DNA from: Alnus glutinosa
Taxonomy: Eukaryota > Streptophyta > Magnoliopsida > Fagales > Betulaceae
NCBI RefSeq assembly: GCF_958979055.1
Contig: NC_084886.1
Location: 2,437,001-2,501,000, forward strand
Length of the DNA stretch: 64,000 bases
Reading direction: 5' to 3'
Shown: piece after piece, positions 1-11,412 of the stretch
Layout of the letters: the number at the start of each line of letters is the position of its first letter
Position numbering within the stretch: the first letter of the stretch is position 1
Translations under genes and position numbers: made by a program
Notes under the pieces: generated by a model
What the model saw: the letters and a program-made list of their open reading frames with translations, nothing else
Told to the model about the DNA's origin: nothing
Databases searched by the model: none

Positions 1-99
1 AATATAGAATACCCCCCTTTTTTTTTTCTTTTTATTTAATAAAATGATATCAAATTATCATATATCAAAGAGAGATCTTTTGCTTGGCAAGTATAATAC

Positions 100-575
100 T
101 CTGTATGAAAAAATGACATTCTTTATTCTATACTTGGTCTAACAACTGTGAAAGAGTTAGCTTCGCTATTTGATGAACCGCTTTATTAGCCTTCCTTCGA
201 ATGTGCTGAACGACATATGATTATAAATTATGGAGCCGTATTTGAGTATCCTCGATCAATTAGTTGGTCATAACTACTCCAACAAGGTTCACCATGACGC
301 AAAAGCATTCAAGAGGGTTAGGGCATCTCCTTCAAAAATCACTTTATGAAAACTCAAGTCGTTGTAGAAATTTATAGCCTTTCAAGCTATCACTGCTTCC
401 GCTACAGTCGAGTCGATAATAAACAGAATGATCGTCACTAAAGCTGCAAAGATGGAACCTGAGTTGTCACGCACGACCGCCCTCACACCCATCTTCTTAT
501 TTGTTATATCAAGAGTTGCATCCTAGTTTAGCTTTACTACTCATTTCAGGAGACTCGTCCCAACATTTGTAAATA
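100..575 (-). mobile_element. LINE RNase H domain remnant
   Basis: Read on the minus strand, several short frames resemble the RNase H-like domain (RVT_3) found at the end of plant LINE polyproteins and related orphan proteins. Recognisable pieces are KLNWDATLDI, KKMGVRAVVRDNSG, TVAEAV, VIFEGDALTLLNA and LIEDTQ, in the family order. The frame is broken many times, so this is a decayed piece and not a gene. No poly(A) tail or target-site duplication was found. Confidence 0.5.
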
Positions 576-1300
576 TAAAATACCTTTTCGAAGAGAGTAG
601 AAGGTACAAAGAATAATTTGAAAAAAGTATAATTATTATAAAAATAAAAAATAAAAAATGATTAGACACTCAGCGACAAAATAATCAAAAGTATCGAGTA
701 AGATTACTTAGCATTGATTAATTTGCATCTTCAACACGCATACGTTGGACGCATAAACAATTATTTGCATCACATCCACGTGAATTATAAAAGGATTTGA
801 CCCAATTTAAGGGATTTGGTTAGATTCAACCGATCAAGTTCCCAACTCTCACCTAAACTAGGGATATGATACTCTTCCTAAACAATACTTCATCAATAAT
901 TGCAGCAATCTATCTGAAACCATCCACAGTGGATTCAAGCCCCCGGGCCCCAATGGACCCTTTGATCAAGTGGGGTTGGATGGTTGTACAATGAGTAATT
1001 TACAACATACCATACCATATATTTAATCTCTAGGCTTTGGTCTTATTTCAATCTAGTTCTTAAATTTTCAATTTTCACAATCAAATTTGTAGGTTTTGTC
1101 TAAATTTTAAATAGATTATTTATTACTTTTTCATCAAAGTTAACTTTTTTTCTTTTCTTTTATTTCTTTATTTTTTGTTTTTAGATCACATGTACCACAT
1201 TTAACACGTTATGCACATAATATCAACGCCACATTAATACATTTGCCACATTCATCAAGTGCCACGTCATCCGCACGAAAAAAGAAAAACATGTGTAAAG
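576..1300. other. intergenic, no gene seen
   Basis: AT-rich DNA with no reading frame, RNA gene or clear repeat boundary that I can support. Confidence 0.5.
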
Positions 1301-1640
1301 TTGGCAATTTTTTAGCGACCGTGAACTCGACACAAGCCTAAAAAGAAATTAGCGAGTTAGGGTTGAAGGGTTTGTCATATTTAATTAAATGGGTCGAGTT
1401 AAAGTTGACATATATAATATTATACATATTCCTCGACACGATCCAAAGCCAAAACAAGATACTAGAGCTAACAATTTTTTACACGATTCGCGAATTCGAC
1501 ACGAACCCAACATGAAATTAGCGAATTATTATTGAAGGGTTTCATCCGTTTAATTAAATAGATCGGGTTATAATTGACTTATATAGTCTTATATTCATGG
1601 TTCGATATAACTTGAATCAGGCATGTGAACACGAATTATC
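1301..1640. repeat. degenerate tandem duplication, about 167-bp offset
   Basis: Two diverged units begin with the same CAATTTTTTA segment (about 1305 and 1472). Both continue through a CGAATTCGACACGAA-type block, GAAATTAGCGA, TTGAAGGGTTT and a TTTAATTAAAT(A/G)G segment. The wording resembles a widespread plant intergenic repeat, but I cannot name the family. Confidence 0.55.
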
Positions 1641-1780
1641 ACCCTTATTTGTGTGAAACAATAAAAGATAGATGTGCCCCTATAGCGTCTTACGCATCTC
1701 TCTTTCGTTGTTTCACTCAGGTTTTTTTTACCTTGTGGATGATGTGGCAATGACACTATGCGCATGACATGACAAATATG

Positions 1781-1982
1781 ATAGAGATATGATACATTGT
1801 CATCTCAAGACACAACTCCTGACAACTTTTGTCCACGTAACAACTTTTACTTTTATTTTTATTTTTTAAGACAAAAAAAAAAAAAAAAAAAAAAACTCTA
1901 AAGCTAGCTAGGGACCACCTTGCCACGTGGACAAGGTGATAAAGAGTTATGTCTTGGGATGACAAAAGATCATATCTCTATA
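1781..1982. mobile_element. MITE-like foldback, about 200 bp
   Basis: The left end (ATAGAGATATGAT.., then TGTCATCTCAAGACACAACTC) is the inverted complement of the right end (GAGTTATGTCTTGGGATGACA.. then CATATCTCTAT). This gives imperfect terminal inverted repeats of about 38 bp, with further inner pairing around a CCACGTGGACAAGG segment. There is no coding capacity. A related foldback lies at 20271-20472. The superfamily is uncertain because no target duplication is clear. Confidence 0.65.
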
Positions 1983-2650
1983 TGATATTTAAGACGGATG
2001 AAAACTTTGATGATAAAATAAAAAATAGACCTATTTGAAATATGAGCAAAATATAAGGACTTGATTATGGAAATTAAAAGCCTAGGGACTAAATGAAAAA
2101 GAGACTTTTTCCTAATCAATAATTAATAGCCGCATATGAAGAAGAAAAAACCGCATACGAAGATTCCACAGTATTAATATCGTGCACTACAGCTATTAGT
2201 ACAATATAATAATGATAATTAAATTAATCTATAAGCAAAGCTATGCAAAGGGCAGTTTGCCAATAAAAAAGGAAAACCAACCACAAATGCAAAAAAAGAT
2301 TAATGATAAGAAGAAAGAAAGAAAACTTCCCATCTCATCTCATCCGTCATCACCAACACTGTCCTGTCACACAAAGAAAACGCACTCTCTTGCGTATGCC
2401 TTCTCTGACCATAAAAAAACAAGCAAAAACCAAAACAAGCTCGGAGCCGCCCTTACTCGCAAGTTGGAAACTGACATATCTCTCTGCCACGTTTGTGTTT
2501 TGTCTTTTGGTGGAGATTAGGTTCTTTTTTCTTTCTTTCTTTCTTTTTTAAAAACTTGCCAGAAAGGCTCTGAGATAATAGAAGAAAAAAGAGAGGGGCT
2601 TTACATCAAGTCCGAGAAGAATTTCTTGCTCTGTAAACTTGTTTCTTGTG

Positions 2651-2670
2651 GAGAGAGAGAGAGAGAGAGA
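2651..2670 (+). repeat. (GA)n leader tract abutting the AIRP2-like start codon
   Basis: About ten GA units run directly into the ATG at 2670. GA/CT tracts are common in plant 5' leaders and can bind GAGA-binding (BBR/BPC) proteins. That function is inferred. Confidence 0.6.
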
Positions 2671-4182
2671 TGGAGATGATGTATTACCAGCTTGCAGGCT
2701 CGTCTTACCAGGACTCACTGGAAGTCTTGGAGGCTGATATACAGCATGCTAATGCTCTGTGAGTTTACTTTTTTTGTTTTTGTTTTTGTTTTTTTTTTTT
2801 TCTTCCAACTTTTTCAATTTATTTTGATTGTGTTTTCGATTTTAGTTTGTTCTGTTTTTTTTTCCCGGAGTGGGGTGTTTTTGTTTTGTATGTTATCTTC
2901 GCTTGCTTTCCTTTTCTATAGTCTTGAGCTTTTGATGATAAACGTTTGGTAAATTATTCTGCTTGTTTGCTAATTGAAAGGGAAAAGGCAAGAAAAGCAG
3001 AACCCATTTGGGAAATGTTTCCTCTGGGAGTTGTTAGAGGGAAAAACCAAACGGGTCCACTCCTGATTGGGACTTTTTCATGCTTAGTATCTATCAATGG
3101 TCTACTGGGAAGAATTTATGGCTGGATGATTAGATTGAAACGTAAAGGTAGATGCTGCTTTATTTAATAAACTTTTCTCTAAATTTAGGATTCTGGGTTT
3201 TTAGGGCTGCTGCAATCCCAAGAGCCAAGGGTGGTGCACGTCTTCAAATGAAATTGGTGTACAATCACCTGGCACCCCTCTTTCTGTTTTTGCTACAATG
3301 GATGGATTGTTCTTGGACATGTCTGCTCCCCAGATATCTAAACCTCTTCCACATACTTGTATACAAGGTTGGCTCCTCTACTTTATGCCTGATGTAGCTG
3401 TGTGTTGCGATTGTTGCTTTAAATAATTTGAGCATGATTTTTTTGGTTACCCTCTTACATTATGCAGGTATATACAGATGGCAGACCAAATATATCCATG
3501 CACGGGAGGAAGGCAACAATTAGGGACTTTTATGGTATGCAAATTACCTACCTGTTATTTTCTTATGTTTTCAAAAAGAAAAGAAAAAAAGTTAGGAATT
3601 TTCCACCTGTAATGGTTCATGCATATGCTCTGACATTGTTTCAACAAAAACCAAATTGCAGCTGTTATATTACCATCTCTTCAACGGCTCCATGGCAGCT
3701 TGGAAGAGTTAAAATCTGCTAAAGAATGGAATCAAGGCATGGAAAGTTCTGGCAGGAATAGCTTGGAAGGAGATGGAAGACTTGTCAATGTCGATTTGGA
3801 GAGAGAAGATGAATGTGGGATTTGCTTGGAGCCTTGCACCAAAGTGGTCTTGCCTAATTGCTGTCATGCAATGTGCATCAAATGCTATCGCAATTGGTAA
3901 CTACTATCCTGATGTTAATATTAACAAGAGTTATCACGATATACTCTAATGGTGTTCTTTCCTAATTGCAGGAACACAAAGTCAGAATCCTGCCCTTTTT
4001 GTCGTGGTAGCTTAAAGAGAGTCAATTCAGAAGACTTATGGGTGCTTACTTGTAATGATGATGTTGTTGATACTGAAACGGTTTCCAAGGAGGACCTGTT
4101 GCGTTTCTACCTCTATGTCAACAGCCTGCCAAAAGATTACCCTGATGCCCTTTTCTTAGTGTATTATGAATACTTGATTTGA
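2670..4182 (+). CDS. AIRP2-like: AIRP2-like RING E3 ubiquitin ligase
   Basis: Five exons: 2670-2758, 3205-3367, 3468-3534, 3662-3896 and 3972-4182. They join in frame to 254 codons plus stop. The N-terminus (SYQDSLEVLEADIQHAN) and middle (LFLFLLQWMDC, GRKATIRDFYAVILPSLQRL) match the AIRP2 family. A C3HC4 RING spans residues 158-195 (CGIC, NCCH, CIKC, CPFC), preceded by the typical DLEREDECGIC. The C-terminal segment SLKRVNSEDLWVLT is also family-typical. AIRP2 is a cytosolic E3 that acts positively in abscisic-acid and drought responses in Arabidopsis; the same role here is inference. The length is close to the family norm (about 240-250). All introns are GT-AG, and the first ATG after the GA tract is used. 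It looks intact. Confidence 0.9.
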
Positions 4183-4820
4183 ATTGAAGTAAATAATAAG
4201 AATTGTGTACAGGCTACAGATAGAAAAGCCGACCTTCAATTGTGAAAAGAGTCTGGTAAGGAAATTCTCTGGGATTTTTACACAGAATGACAGGTTCTGA
4301 ATTGCACTTATTTTATAATTACGAGTATCAGTCTAAGATAGTTTTCTGATCAATGGTAAATTTCTTGTATCAGAAAATTCCTGTTTATGTTAATAATCTA
4401 CTGAAGTTTCAGTACAATGCACATTGAGGTGTGCATTATTCTTTTTGAACAGTAATGACTATGAATAGAGAAATCTACATAATACATGTTCAGAATTTGG
4501 CTTCATATGTTCCTACTTATTTGGCTCCTTGATACCCTCTGATTTTCTCAAGCCTTATGATCTCTCTCTAATTGATGCATATGGTGGCTCTCTCTTTTTG
4601 CCAATTTTGAAGTACTAACGTGTTTATTAGAATTTGTTATCAGAGTGTCAAAGTAATTGGTCTGGGGGGGATAAGGAGGAAGTTAGATTATGCATGAAGT
4701 CTTTCAATGTTTAGGTTTCATGTTTCCATGCTGTTTCTCCTTGCTATTATGATTGTGTGACACTTGGAAGTCCAGTGTTGTTTTCACAACTCACAAGCAT
4801 TAGCAATCAGCCCATTATGG
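4183..4820. other. 3' flank of AIRP2-like gene
   Basis: Likely contains the 3' UTR (TAAATAATAAGAATTG soon after the stop). No other gene is seen before the LINE fragment. Confidence 0.4.
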
Positions 4821-5303
4821 TGGATTTCTGTGGTTCGGGTCTTCTAGCCAAAAGAAGGGGAAAAATCCCATGGTTAGGGACAACCGTTCCACTGCTGTTT
4901 ATGAGGGATACCTACTCAATGATTTTGGGGAATTTAATTTTTTTTTTTCCTCGTAATAGATTACCTCATTTTTTGGCGTGTTGGAATAGGAGGGTCAGCC
5001 AGAATAACATCATTATCGTTTGGAATGCAATTTATTCCTTTTTGTTGTGCATTTGGAGAGAAATGAATGCTCGAAGCTTCGATGATCAAGAGAGAATGGA
5101 CTTGGATTTACGGACATGTTTTCTTAAAGCCTTATTTGAGTGGATCTTTACTACCACCTTTCTCCATGTCTCTAGCAATGCAGTTTTATGTTCTTTTTTT
5201 TCTTGTTCTTGATTTGCTTGGTGTTTTTCTCTTGTATATTTTCTGTGTATCTGGATTGCACCCCTTAAAGCTTTTAATGAACTTCCGTTACTTAAAAAAA
5301 TCT
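4821..5303 (+). mobile_element. LINE 3'-end fragment (zf-RVT region and tail)
   Basis: A plus-strand frame near 4960-5150 contains WNAIYSFLLCIWREMNAR, FDDQER and LKALFEWI. This is the typical pattern of the last domain of plant LINE reverse-transcriptase proteins (W..xxxxCIWxERNxRxFxD). It is followed by the usual LINE 3' region: the TTCTTGTT..GTATATTTTCTGTGTAT run, GGATTGCACCCCTT and CTTTTAATGAACTTCCGTTACTTAAAAAAA. It is 5'-truncated; the left boundary is approximate and no target duplication was identified. Confidence 0.7.
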
Positions 5304-6252
5304 GCAAGAAACATGGGGCTACATCCTGTCTCTGTAAATGATTATGGATGAGCAATGGTCACATCGAAAAATGGAATTAACGCAGAAAGTTATACAAAAC
5401 TGATTCTATGATTGGAGTTTATTACAGTTGCCTTGCGTGCTTCTGACCTTTCGTTGTTGTTGGACCAACTTTTCAATGTAGTATTACTTTCAGTTAATCA
5501 AGTTACTGATTTTGACTCCTAGATGATTGTATTCCATAGCTAGCTTGCTTCTGTGGAACTGTTTTCTTGAGAAGTGCACACAACTTAACAGCTTCAGACA
5601 GCAACAATAACGCTGGATCTTTTTCCCTCATGGCTCATGCCGCAAGTAAACTTCATAGGAAAACTTACAGTTGAACGGTGTCATGCATGAATACTGGAAG
5701 ATTTGACATATTCTGATACATTGCAGATTTGCAGTCCTTTTTGTTATTTACGAAACTGTTACTTGATTCTTCTATGTTGTTCATATCACAAAAAGACCAT
5801 TAGCTTGTTTACTATATGCTGATATAGCCATGTTATATGCTTTTATCCTTGATTATCAGGCATATTAGAAAGAAAAAAAATGTTTTAGTTGCCTAGTGAG
5901 GAGAAACATGATGGTTCTTGCCGCGCGCATGGCAATCAGGTTCTTCAAGAAGGCAGCTGCAGAACCTCATGTAGCGGATTGGATTTTATAGCATCAAAAG
6001 GACCGACTTAAATGCCCTTTCTTCTTACTGTTGAAAGAAATGTGATTGATCCATGTGGTAATGAAAAAAGAAAAGTGACAAATCTTTCTGAAATAGGGTG
6101 CATATTATGTTATTGAAACAAATTTCATGCCCAAGTAAGGGTAGGCAGATAGCAAAATGCCTATAGACAAGAAGAAATTATTATCCCGCTCTCAGAATGC
6201 AGTCATTCGGAGCGCACATACATATATATAAACCTATCAAAAATAGGATTAA
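5304..6252. other. intergenic between AIRP2-like and GDSL genes
   Basis: No coding region or clear repeat. The two genes are convergent, so both 3' ends fall here. Confidence 0.4.
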
Positions 6253-7570
6253 TCAGTAAGCTAATTCGCCTTTCTTCTTCTGAACCAGCTCGGCGAATGA
6301 TGGTTTACAGTAGTTTTGATTGAAGAAGAGATCAGCCAAGTGTTGATGCATGGCTTCAGTGAAGTGAACCCCATCCCAGTTAATGTACTTGTTGGAGTCC
6401 TTGAAGGTGGCCGTGCCAGTAGATCCACACAGGCGTTTTGGGTCGAAGTGGAGTGGTCCGTCCCCAGCTCCACAACATGCCTTGAAGGGTTCTTCAAATT
6501 GGTACTGCTTATAATTTGTCAGTATTGTTTGGTATGCACTCCAGTAATCAGCATATACGACCGTACAATCCCTGTATTGATTCCTAATTTCGTCCAACTT
6601 CCTCTGGAGAAGATCGTTGTGGGCCATTATCACCGCGTTAGCACTCGATGAACACCCCAACTGATCACGCTCATTCGTGGGACAAGATGACACGTGCAAT
6701 GGAAGGCACCCTGCTGGTGGTAGCCCTTGAACCACGACATACTTTGCTCCCTTGTCCAACACCGCCTGCAGTCAAAGAAAATATGCTTATTTTACAGCTG
6801 AGATTGTAATCTTTAGCGAGTTAAGGTTATATATATATATATATACTAGAAAAATAAATGCATGTAGTATCAATGCTTACCCTCAGCATTCCGCAGACAT
6901 TCCCAACAGCTTGCTCCGTGACGTGCTTACCGTGAATAGAGGAGCCATAAAGACGAGCATAGTCATTGCCACCCATCTCACCGACCCAGATGAGTGTGTT
7001 CGCCAGCTCTCCCTTGCATGTAGCCTCATCTTTCCCCTTGCAATCGAACTCCGCAAGAAATTTGTGGAACCAATCTATTTGAGTGCGGTAACTCTCTGGG
7101 ATTCGTTTCCACATCAGGGAATGGTCGATTCTGAATTGAGCGAAGAAGTCAACCGAAAGAGTCGTTGATCCGGCTATTGCAAAGTTCACACCGCCTGAGA
7201 ACTGCGCGGAAGAGTCTTTGTAGGCTGGCAAGTGGGGTACGGAGAGAGTTTCACACAGGTAATCAATGACCAAGCGGCCATTAGATAGTCGATAACCAGG
7301 TAAGTTACCCGCTGAGCTTGAGCCATGTTTGAACATGTTGAAGAAAACGCTGATGTAGGATTTGAGCGCACCCATGAAGTGAGCGTTTCCAGTGTCTGTG
7401 TAAGAATCTCCGAATGCATAAACCTTGGAAAAGCAACCTTTGTAATCGACTTGTGAAGCTGGTGGTGGTGCCATGCTCTTGCTGCTCTGATTATGAGCGG
7501 ATGAAGGAGACAAGGATAACAAGAGGATGAAGAACGGAATTTGAAGGAACAAGCATTTGGAATTTGCCAT
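6253..7570 (-). CDS. GDSL esterase/lipase (At3g48460-like)
   Basis: Two exons on the minus strand, 7570-6881 and 6765-6253, join in phase to 400 codons plus stop. Residues 1-25 are a hydrophobic signal peptide, so the product is probably secreted or apoplastic. SGNH landmarks are present: block I FGDSYTDTGN with Ser56, Gly126/127 in FSGGVNFAIAG, block III GGND with Asn202, and block V NWDGVHFTEA with Asp361 and His364. Family members hydrolyse acyl esters; the substrate is not predictable. I chose the Met at 7570 over one at 7642 because it begins the signal peptide and lies downstream of a TATA element. The C-terminal half (LDKGAKYVVVQGLPPAGCLP, VYADYWSAY, ACCGAG) closely follows the Arabidopsis At3g48460 type. 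The intron (115 bp) carries a short TA run. It appears functional. Confidence 0.92.
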
Positions 7571-7641
7571 GTTGTGACTCAACTGAGGGATCAGTTTCTT
7601 GTTGTTTTTATCAATTACCAAATGGTGGAGGGAAGGAGGCA

Positions 7642-7648
7642 TTTATAC
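7642..7648 (-). promoter_or_regulatory. TATA box candidate for the GDSL gene
   Basis: TATAAAT on the minus strand, about 72 bp upstream of the chosen start codon, in a sensible position for a short 5' leader. Confidence 0.5.
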
Positions 7649-7968
7649 TGCTGCGTCTCTCTCTTCTCGTGTATAAACCTCCCTAGTTTTAGCATTTACT
7701 TGGCCATGGCCAAATCTCCAAAAGCTGTGGATTTGGTGCAGATTGACCCTGTATTATAGGGGATAAATCCCATTTTGTCTCCCTCACGTTAATTTCTACT
7801 CATGCATGCGATGAGAATCGATCGCTACAACTTTTTTGGTACGATAAATGTTAAAGCATTTTTAAAATTAATATGTATATATATTTATTTTGTGTCCGGA
7901 GAATGTTTTAAAAAGATGGTGTTAGCATTGAACGAAGATAGTCCTATATAGGAAAAAGAGAAAATGAA

Positions 7969-8192
7969 GTTGGCATTTGTAAGGCTCAACACACTTTAAG
8001 TATTTAAAGTAATGCTTGGATGTATACTCTTACGTGTATACTTTAGTACGGTGCAAAGCACCGGACGCACACGCGCATGTGTGGCAGTGGATTGTAGAAA
8101 TGTAGTTGGCATTTATAAGGCCCAACACATTTTAAGCATTTAAAATAATGCAGCACCTGACACACACGCGCATGTGTGGCAGTGGATTGTAG
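7969..8192. repeat. imperfect direct duplication (7969-8097 and 8105-8192)
   Basis: Both copies start GTTGGCATTT, continue AAGGC(T/C)CAACACA(C/T)TTTAAG, and end ACACGCGCATGTGTGGCAGTGG then ATTGTAG. The first copy has about 40 bp extra in the middle. No coding potential. It lies just upstream of the copia fossil. Confidence 0.7.
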
Positions 8193-8249
8193 GGCGCTTT
8201 GATGGCGCACTTGGCACTTGACACGAAGCATCGGAGCGAACTAATCATA

Positions 8250-8882
8250 ACCTTTCAATTTTGAATGGTCATGATCAATCGATCTGATGGTTTAATGTAA
8301 ACCATATGATGCTTCTTAAGTCGATCTAGTAGTTAGATTTATTAGACCATTACTAAAATAAACTGTAAGGTCAAATCACATTTGATCTGACGGTTGAGAT
8401 TAATTAATAAAGATCTAATGATTATTATTAAATAATCATTGACAGTTATTTGATCTGGTGGTCAGAGTTAAGTGTCTGTTAAAATAACAGTTTATAACTG
8501 TTACTTAAGCAGTTATGGACGGTTGGATTAACAGTTATTAAGATAATACAGAAGTAACTGTTATCCTGTTATTTAATAAAAAGATTACAAATTTCTTTAA
8601 TCTTTAGTGCTTTTTTTGATACTTTTTGTATTTTTAAATTAAAAAATCTTTGTTTGTCTCTTGCTATAATGAAAAAAGCTGAAAGTGTTCGGGTTTAATT
8701 TTCATTTGTGCAAAACGCAATTAAAAAAACAAAAGATTATGGGCTCCATTGTATCCTGGAGAAATATTTGTCGTAACCATTTGCATACCTTTCTGGTGGG
8801 GGCAAATAATTTCTTAAAGAAAGCGACGTAACGCGGCTTAGGAGTATTTTGTTTTTTCTGCTTTCGTTTACTTTTTCTAACA
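8250..8882 (+). repeat. 5' LTR-like segment of the copia fossil
   Basis: This segment precedes gag and ends where a copia LTR should end. An inverted relative is at 63385-64000, sharing the GATCT(G/A)ACGGTTGA region, the TTTGTGCAAAACG region and the GG(T/A)GG(G/A)(G/A)GCAAATAATT region. The left boundary is approximate. Confidence 0.6.
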
Positions 8883-11346
8883 ATCTTAAGAAATTATTTT
8901 TTGCTTCAATGACACCGCAATCTCTGAAATAACTTGCTGTTGATTTCATCAAACTCGAAAGGTTTGATGGTTCCTCATTCAAACGATGGCAGAAGAAGAT
9001 GCATTTCCTCCTTGTTGGACTGAGGGTGGCTTATGTGCTTACAACTCCCAAACCTGTAGAGCATGAGAACGAGACGATTGCTGCTACTCGGGCAATGATG
9101 AAATGGGAGCAGGATGACTACATCTACAAGGGCCACATCTGCAATGCTATGGCGGATTCTTTGTTTGACATCTATCAAAGCAAATCAACAGCCAAAGATG
9201 TATGAGATGCACTCGAGGCTAATTAAGTATCTTTTAGAAGATGCTACAAGTAAAAAGTTCTTGGCCTCTAAATTTATGAATTACAAAATGGTTAATGCTA
9301 GACCTATTGTTGAACAATTTAATGAAATTCTGCATATTTTGAGTCAATTTGGTCAACATAACATGAAAATGGATGAGGAAATTGTTGTCTCATTCATCAT
9401 TGATAAACTTCCTCCCTCCTAGAAAGAACAGAGAAAGATTTTGAAACACAAAAAGGAGGAGATAAATGTTGATCAGTTAGGCCAGCACTTTCAGATCGAG
9501 GAAGAATTGAAAATCAAAGATAATGAAGAGCAGGGAATTATGTCCTTGAAAGTGCATATGGTGGAGGAAGAGAAGGAAGGGACTTCTTCAAAGAAGCCCT
9601 CTCAATTCAAAAAGCCCAATAAGAAGAAGAGGAAGAACTTTAAGAATCAGAAGCTGAACTAGAACCATGAGAAGAAGAATAAGGGTGGTTTCTACTATTG
9701 TGGCAAGCCATGCCACTTTAAGAGGGACTGCCGTTTTTTGAAAAAGAAACAGCAGGATTCTAACTCGAACGAGTTTGTGGCAATTATTTCCGAGGTTTTT
9801 ATGCTCGAGGAAGAGGATTCGTGGTGGATTGATTCATGTGCACCCAAGCACATATGTAAGGATAGAAGTCTTTTCAAGACCTTTGAAACAGTGGAAGATT
9901 GTGTTCTCTTTATGGGGAATTCTTCCACTGCTGTTGTCAAAGGCAAAGGAACAGTGAATCTTGAATTCACTTTTGGAAAAGTTCTGTCTTTAACTGATAT
10001 GTATTTTGTACATGAAATCATGAAGAATCTTGTGTCTAGAGGTCTTCTTAATAAATTTGGATTTAAGGTTGTCTTTGAGTCAGATCAGTTTGTGCTGACC
10101 AAAGGAGGTGCTTTTGTTGGAAAGAGTTATTTGTTTGAAGGGATGTTTAAGTTAAACCTTAATAATAAAGTTAATAATTCTGCTTACTTGATTGACTCAA
10201 TTTCTTTATGGCATAATAGATTTGGCCATGTTAATACTAGAAGAATCCATGATATGATTGTTTTTTTAAATTTGATTCCTAAATCTGTAAATAATATGTT
10301 TGATAAATGTAAAATTTGTATGCAAACAAAGATTACCAGAAAATATTTTTCAAAAATTGATAGATCTTCAATTTTGTTACAACTTGTACATAGTGATATT
10401 TGTAATATGCATGGTAATCCTACAAGAGGAGGCAAAAAGTATTTTGTAACATTCATTGATAATTTTTCAAAATATTGTAATGTTTATCTTATGTTTTCAA
10501 AAGATAAGTTCTCAAAAGATAAGTTCTGAAAATTTTAAAGTTTACAAAACAGAAGTGAAAAATCAATGTGATGTTAGAATTAAATGCCTTGGATCCGATA
10601 GAGGAGGAGAATATTATTTTCCTTTATATTGTGAATCTGTAGGCATTATTCATGAAATATCCATAGCATATACTCCACAACAAAATGGAGTTGCAGAAAG
10701 AAAAAACAGAACTTTAGTTGAAATGGTAAATGCATTGCTTTGTAATTCTAGACTGAATAAAAGTTTTTGGGGAGAAGCTATATTTTCTGCGTGTTATATT
10801 TTAAACAGAATACCTCAAAAGAAATCCAAGATTACTCCATACGAATTATGGAAAAAAAAGAAAAGAAAACCCAACCTTAGTTATTTTAAGATGTGGGGGT
10901 GTAGAGCTATTGTCAGATTACCTGAGCCAAAAATCAAGAAATTGGGACAAAAAGCTATTGAGTGCATTTTCTTGGGTTATGCACAATATAGTAAATGTTA
11001 TAAGTTCTTAGTAGTCGAACCTAATATTTCTGTTGAGATAAATACTGTTATAGAATCCAAAGATGCAGAATTTTATGAACATAGGTTCACATCAATTCCA
11101 TCTATTAATGATAAGATGGTGGAACCTATAAGAAATAACAATGAATCTGGTGAACCAAGTGAACCTTCTAAAATAAGGAGGAGCAAAAAAATGAGAAAAG
11201 AAAAATCTTTTGGACCAGATTTCATTGAATATTTGGTTGAAGGATTTAGAGATTCATCTTGTTAACAAAAGATCTCACCTAATATAGAATCGGATCCTTT
11301 GACATATGAAGAGGCTATAAAGTCTCAAGATTTTGCATTTTAGAAA

Positions 11347-11412
11347 AAAAGCGACGTTGTAACTCGCCTTTAAGAGCATTTCGTTTTTTCTGCTTTCATT
11401 TACTTTTTCTAA
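11347..11412 (+). repeat. 3' terminal repeat remnant of the copia fossil
   Basis: An approximately 65-bp segment beginning AAAGCGACGT and ending CTTTTTCTAACAA. It repeats, with differences, the segment at 8817-8883 at the end of the 5' LTR-like region. The spacing of about 2.5 kb frames the coding remnant. Confidence 0.65.

Larger units (their letters stand above)
8250..11412 (+). mobile_element. broken Ty1/copia LTR retrotransposon (fossil)
   Basis: A fossil copia element. An LTR-like segment (about 8250-8882) ends in the TTTTTCTAACA usual for plant copia LTRs. The parts recognised after it, in order, are a gag region of the UBN2 type (about 8960-9660), a zinc knuckle (YYCGKPCHFKRDC), a protease motif (WWIDSCAPKHIC), a GAG-pre-integrase segment (SLWHNRFGHVNTRRIHDM) and an integrase core with SDRGGEYYF and YTPQQNGVAERKNRT, then FWGEA. 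The order protease-integrase is that of copia, not gypsy. It is broken, with roughly three to five breaks, and is moderately old. A terminal repeat remnant lies at 11347-11412. Confidence 0.88.

Noticed and set aside
6316-7168. Plus-strand open frames opposite the GDSL gene
   Set aside because: They are shadows of the minus-strand exons, which carry all SGNH motifs.
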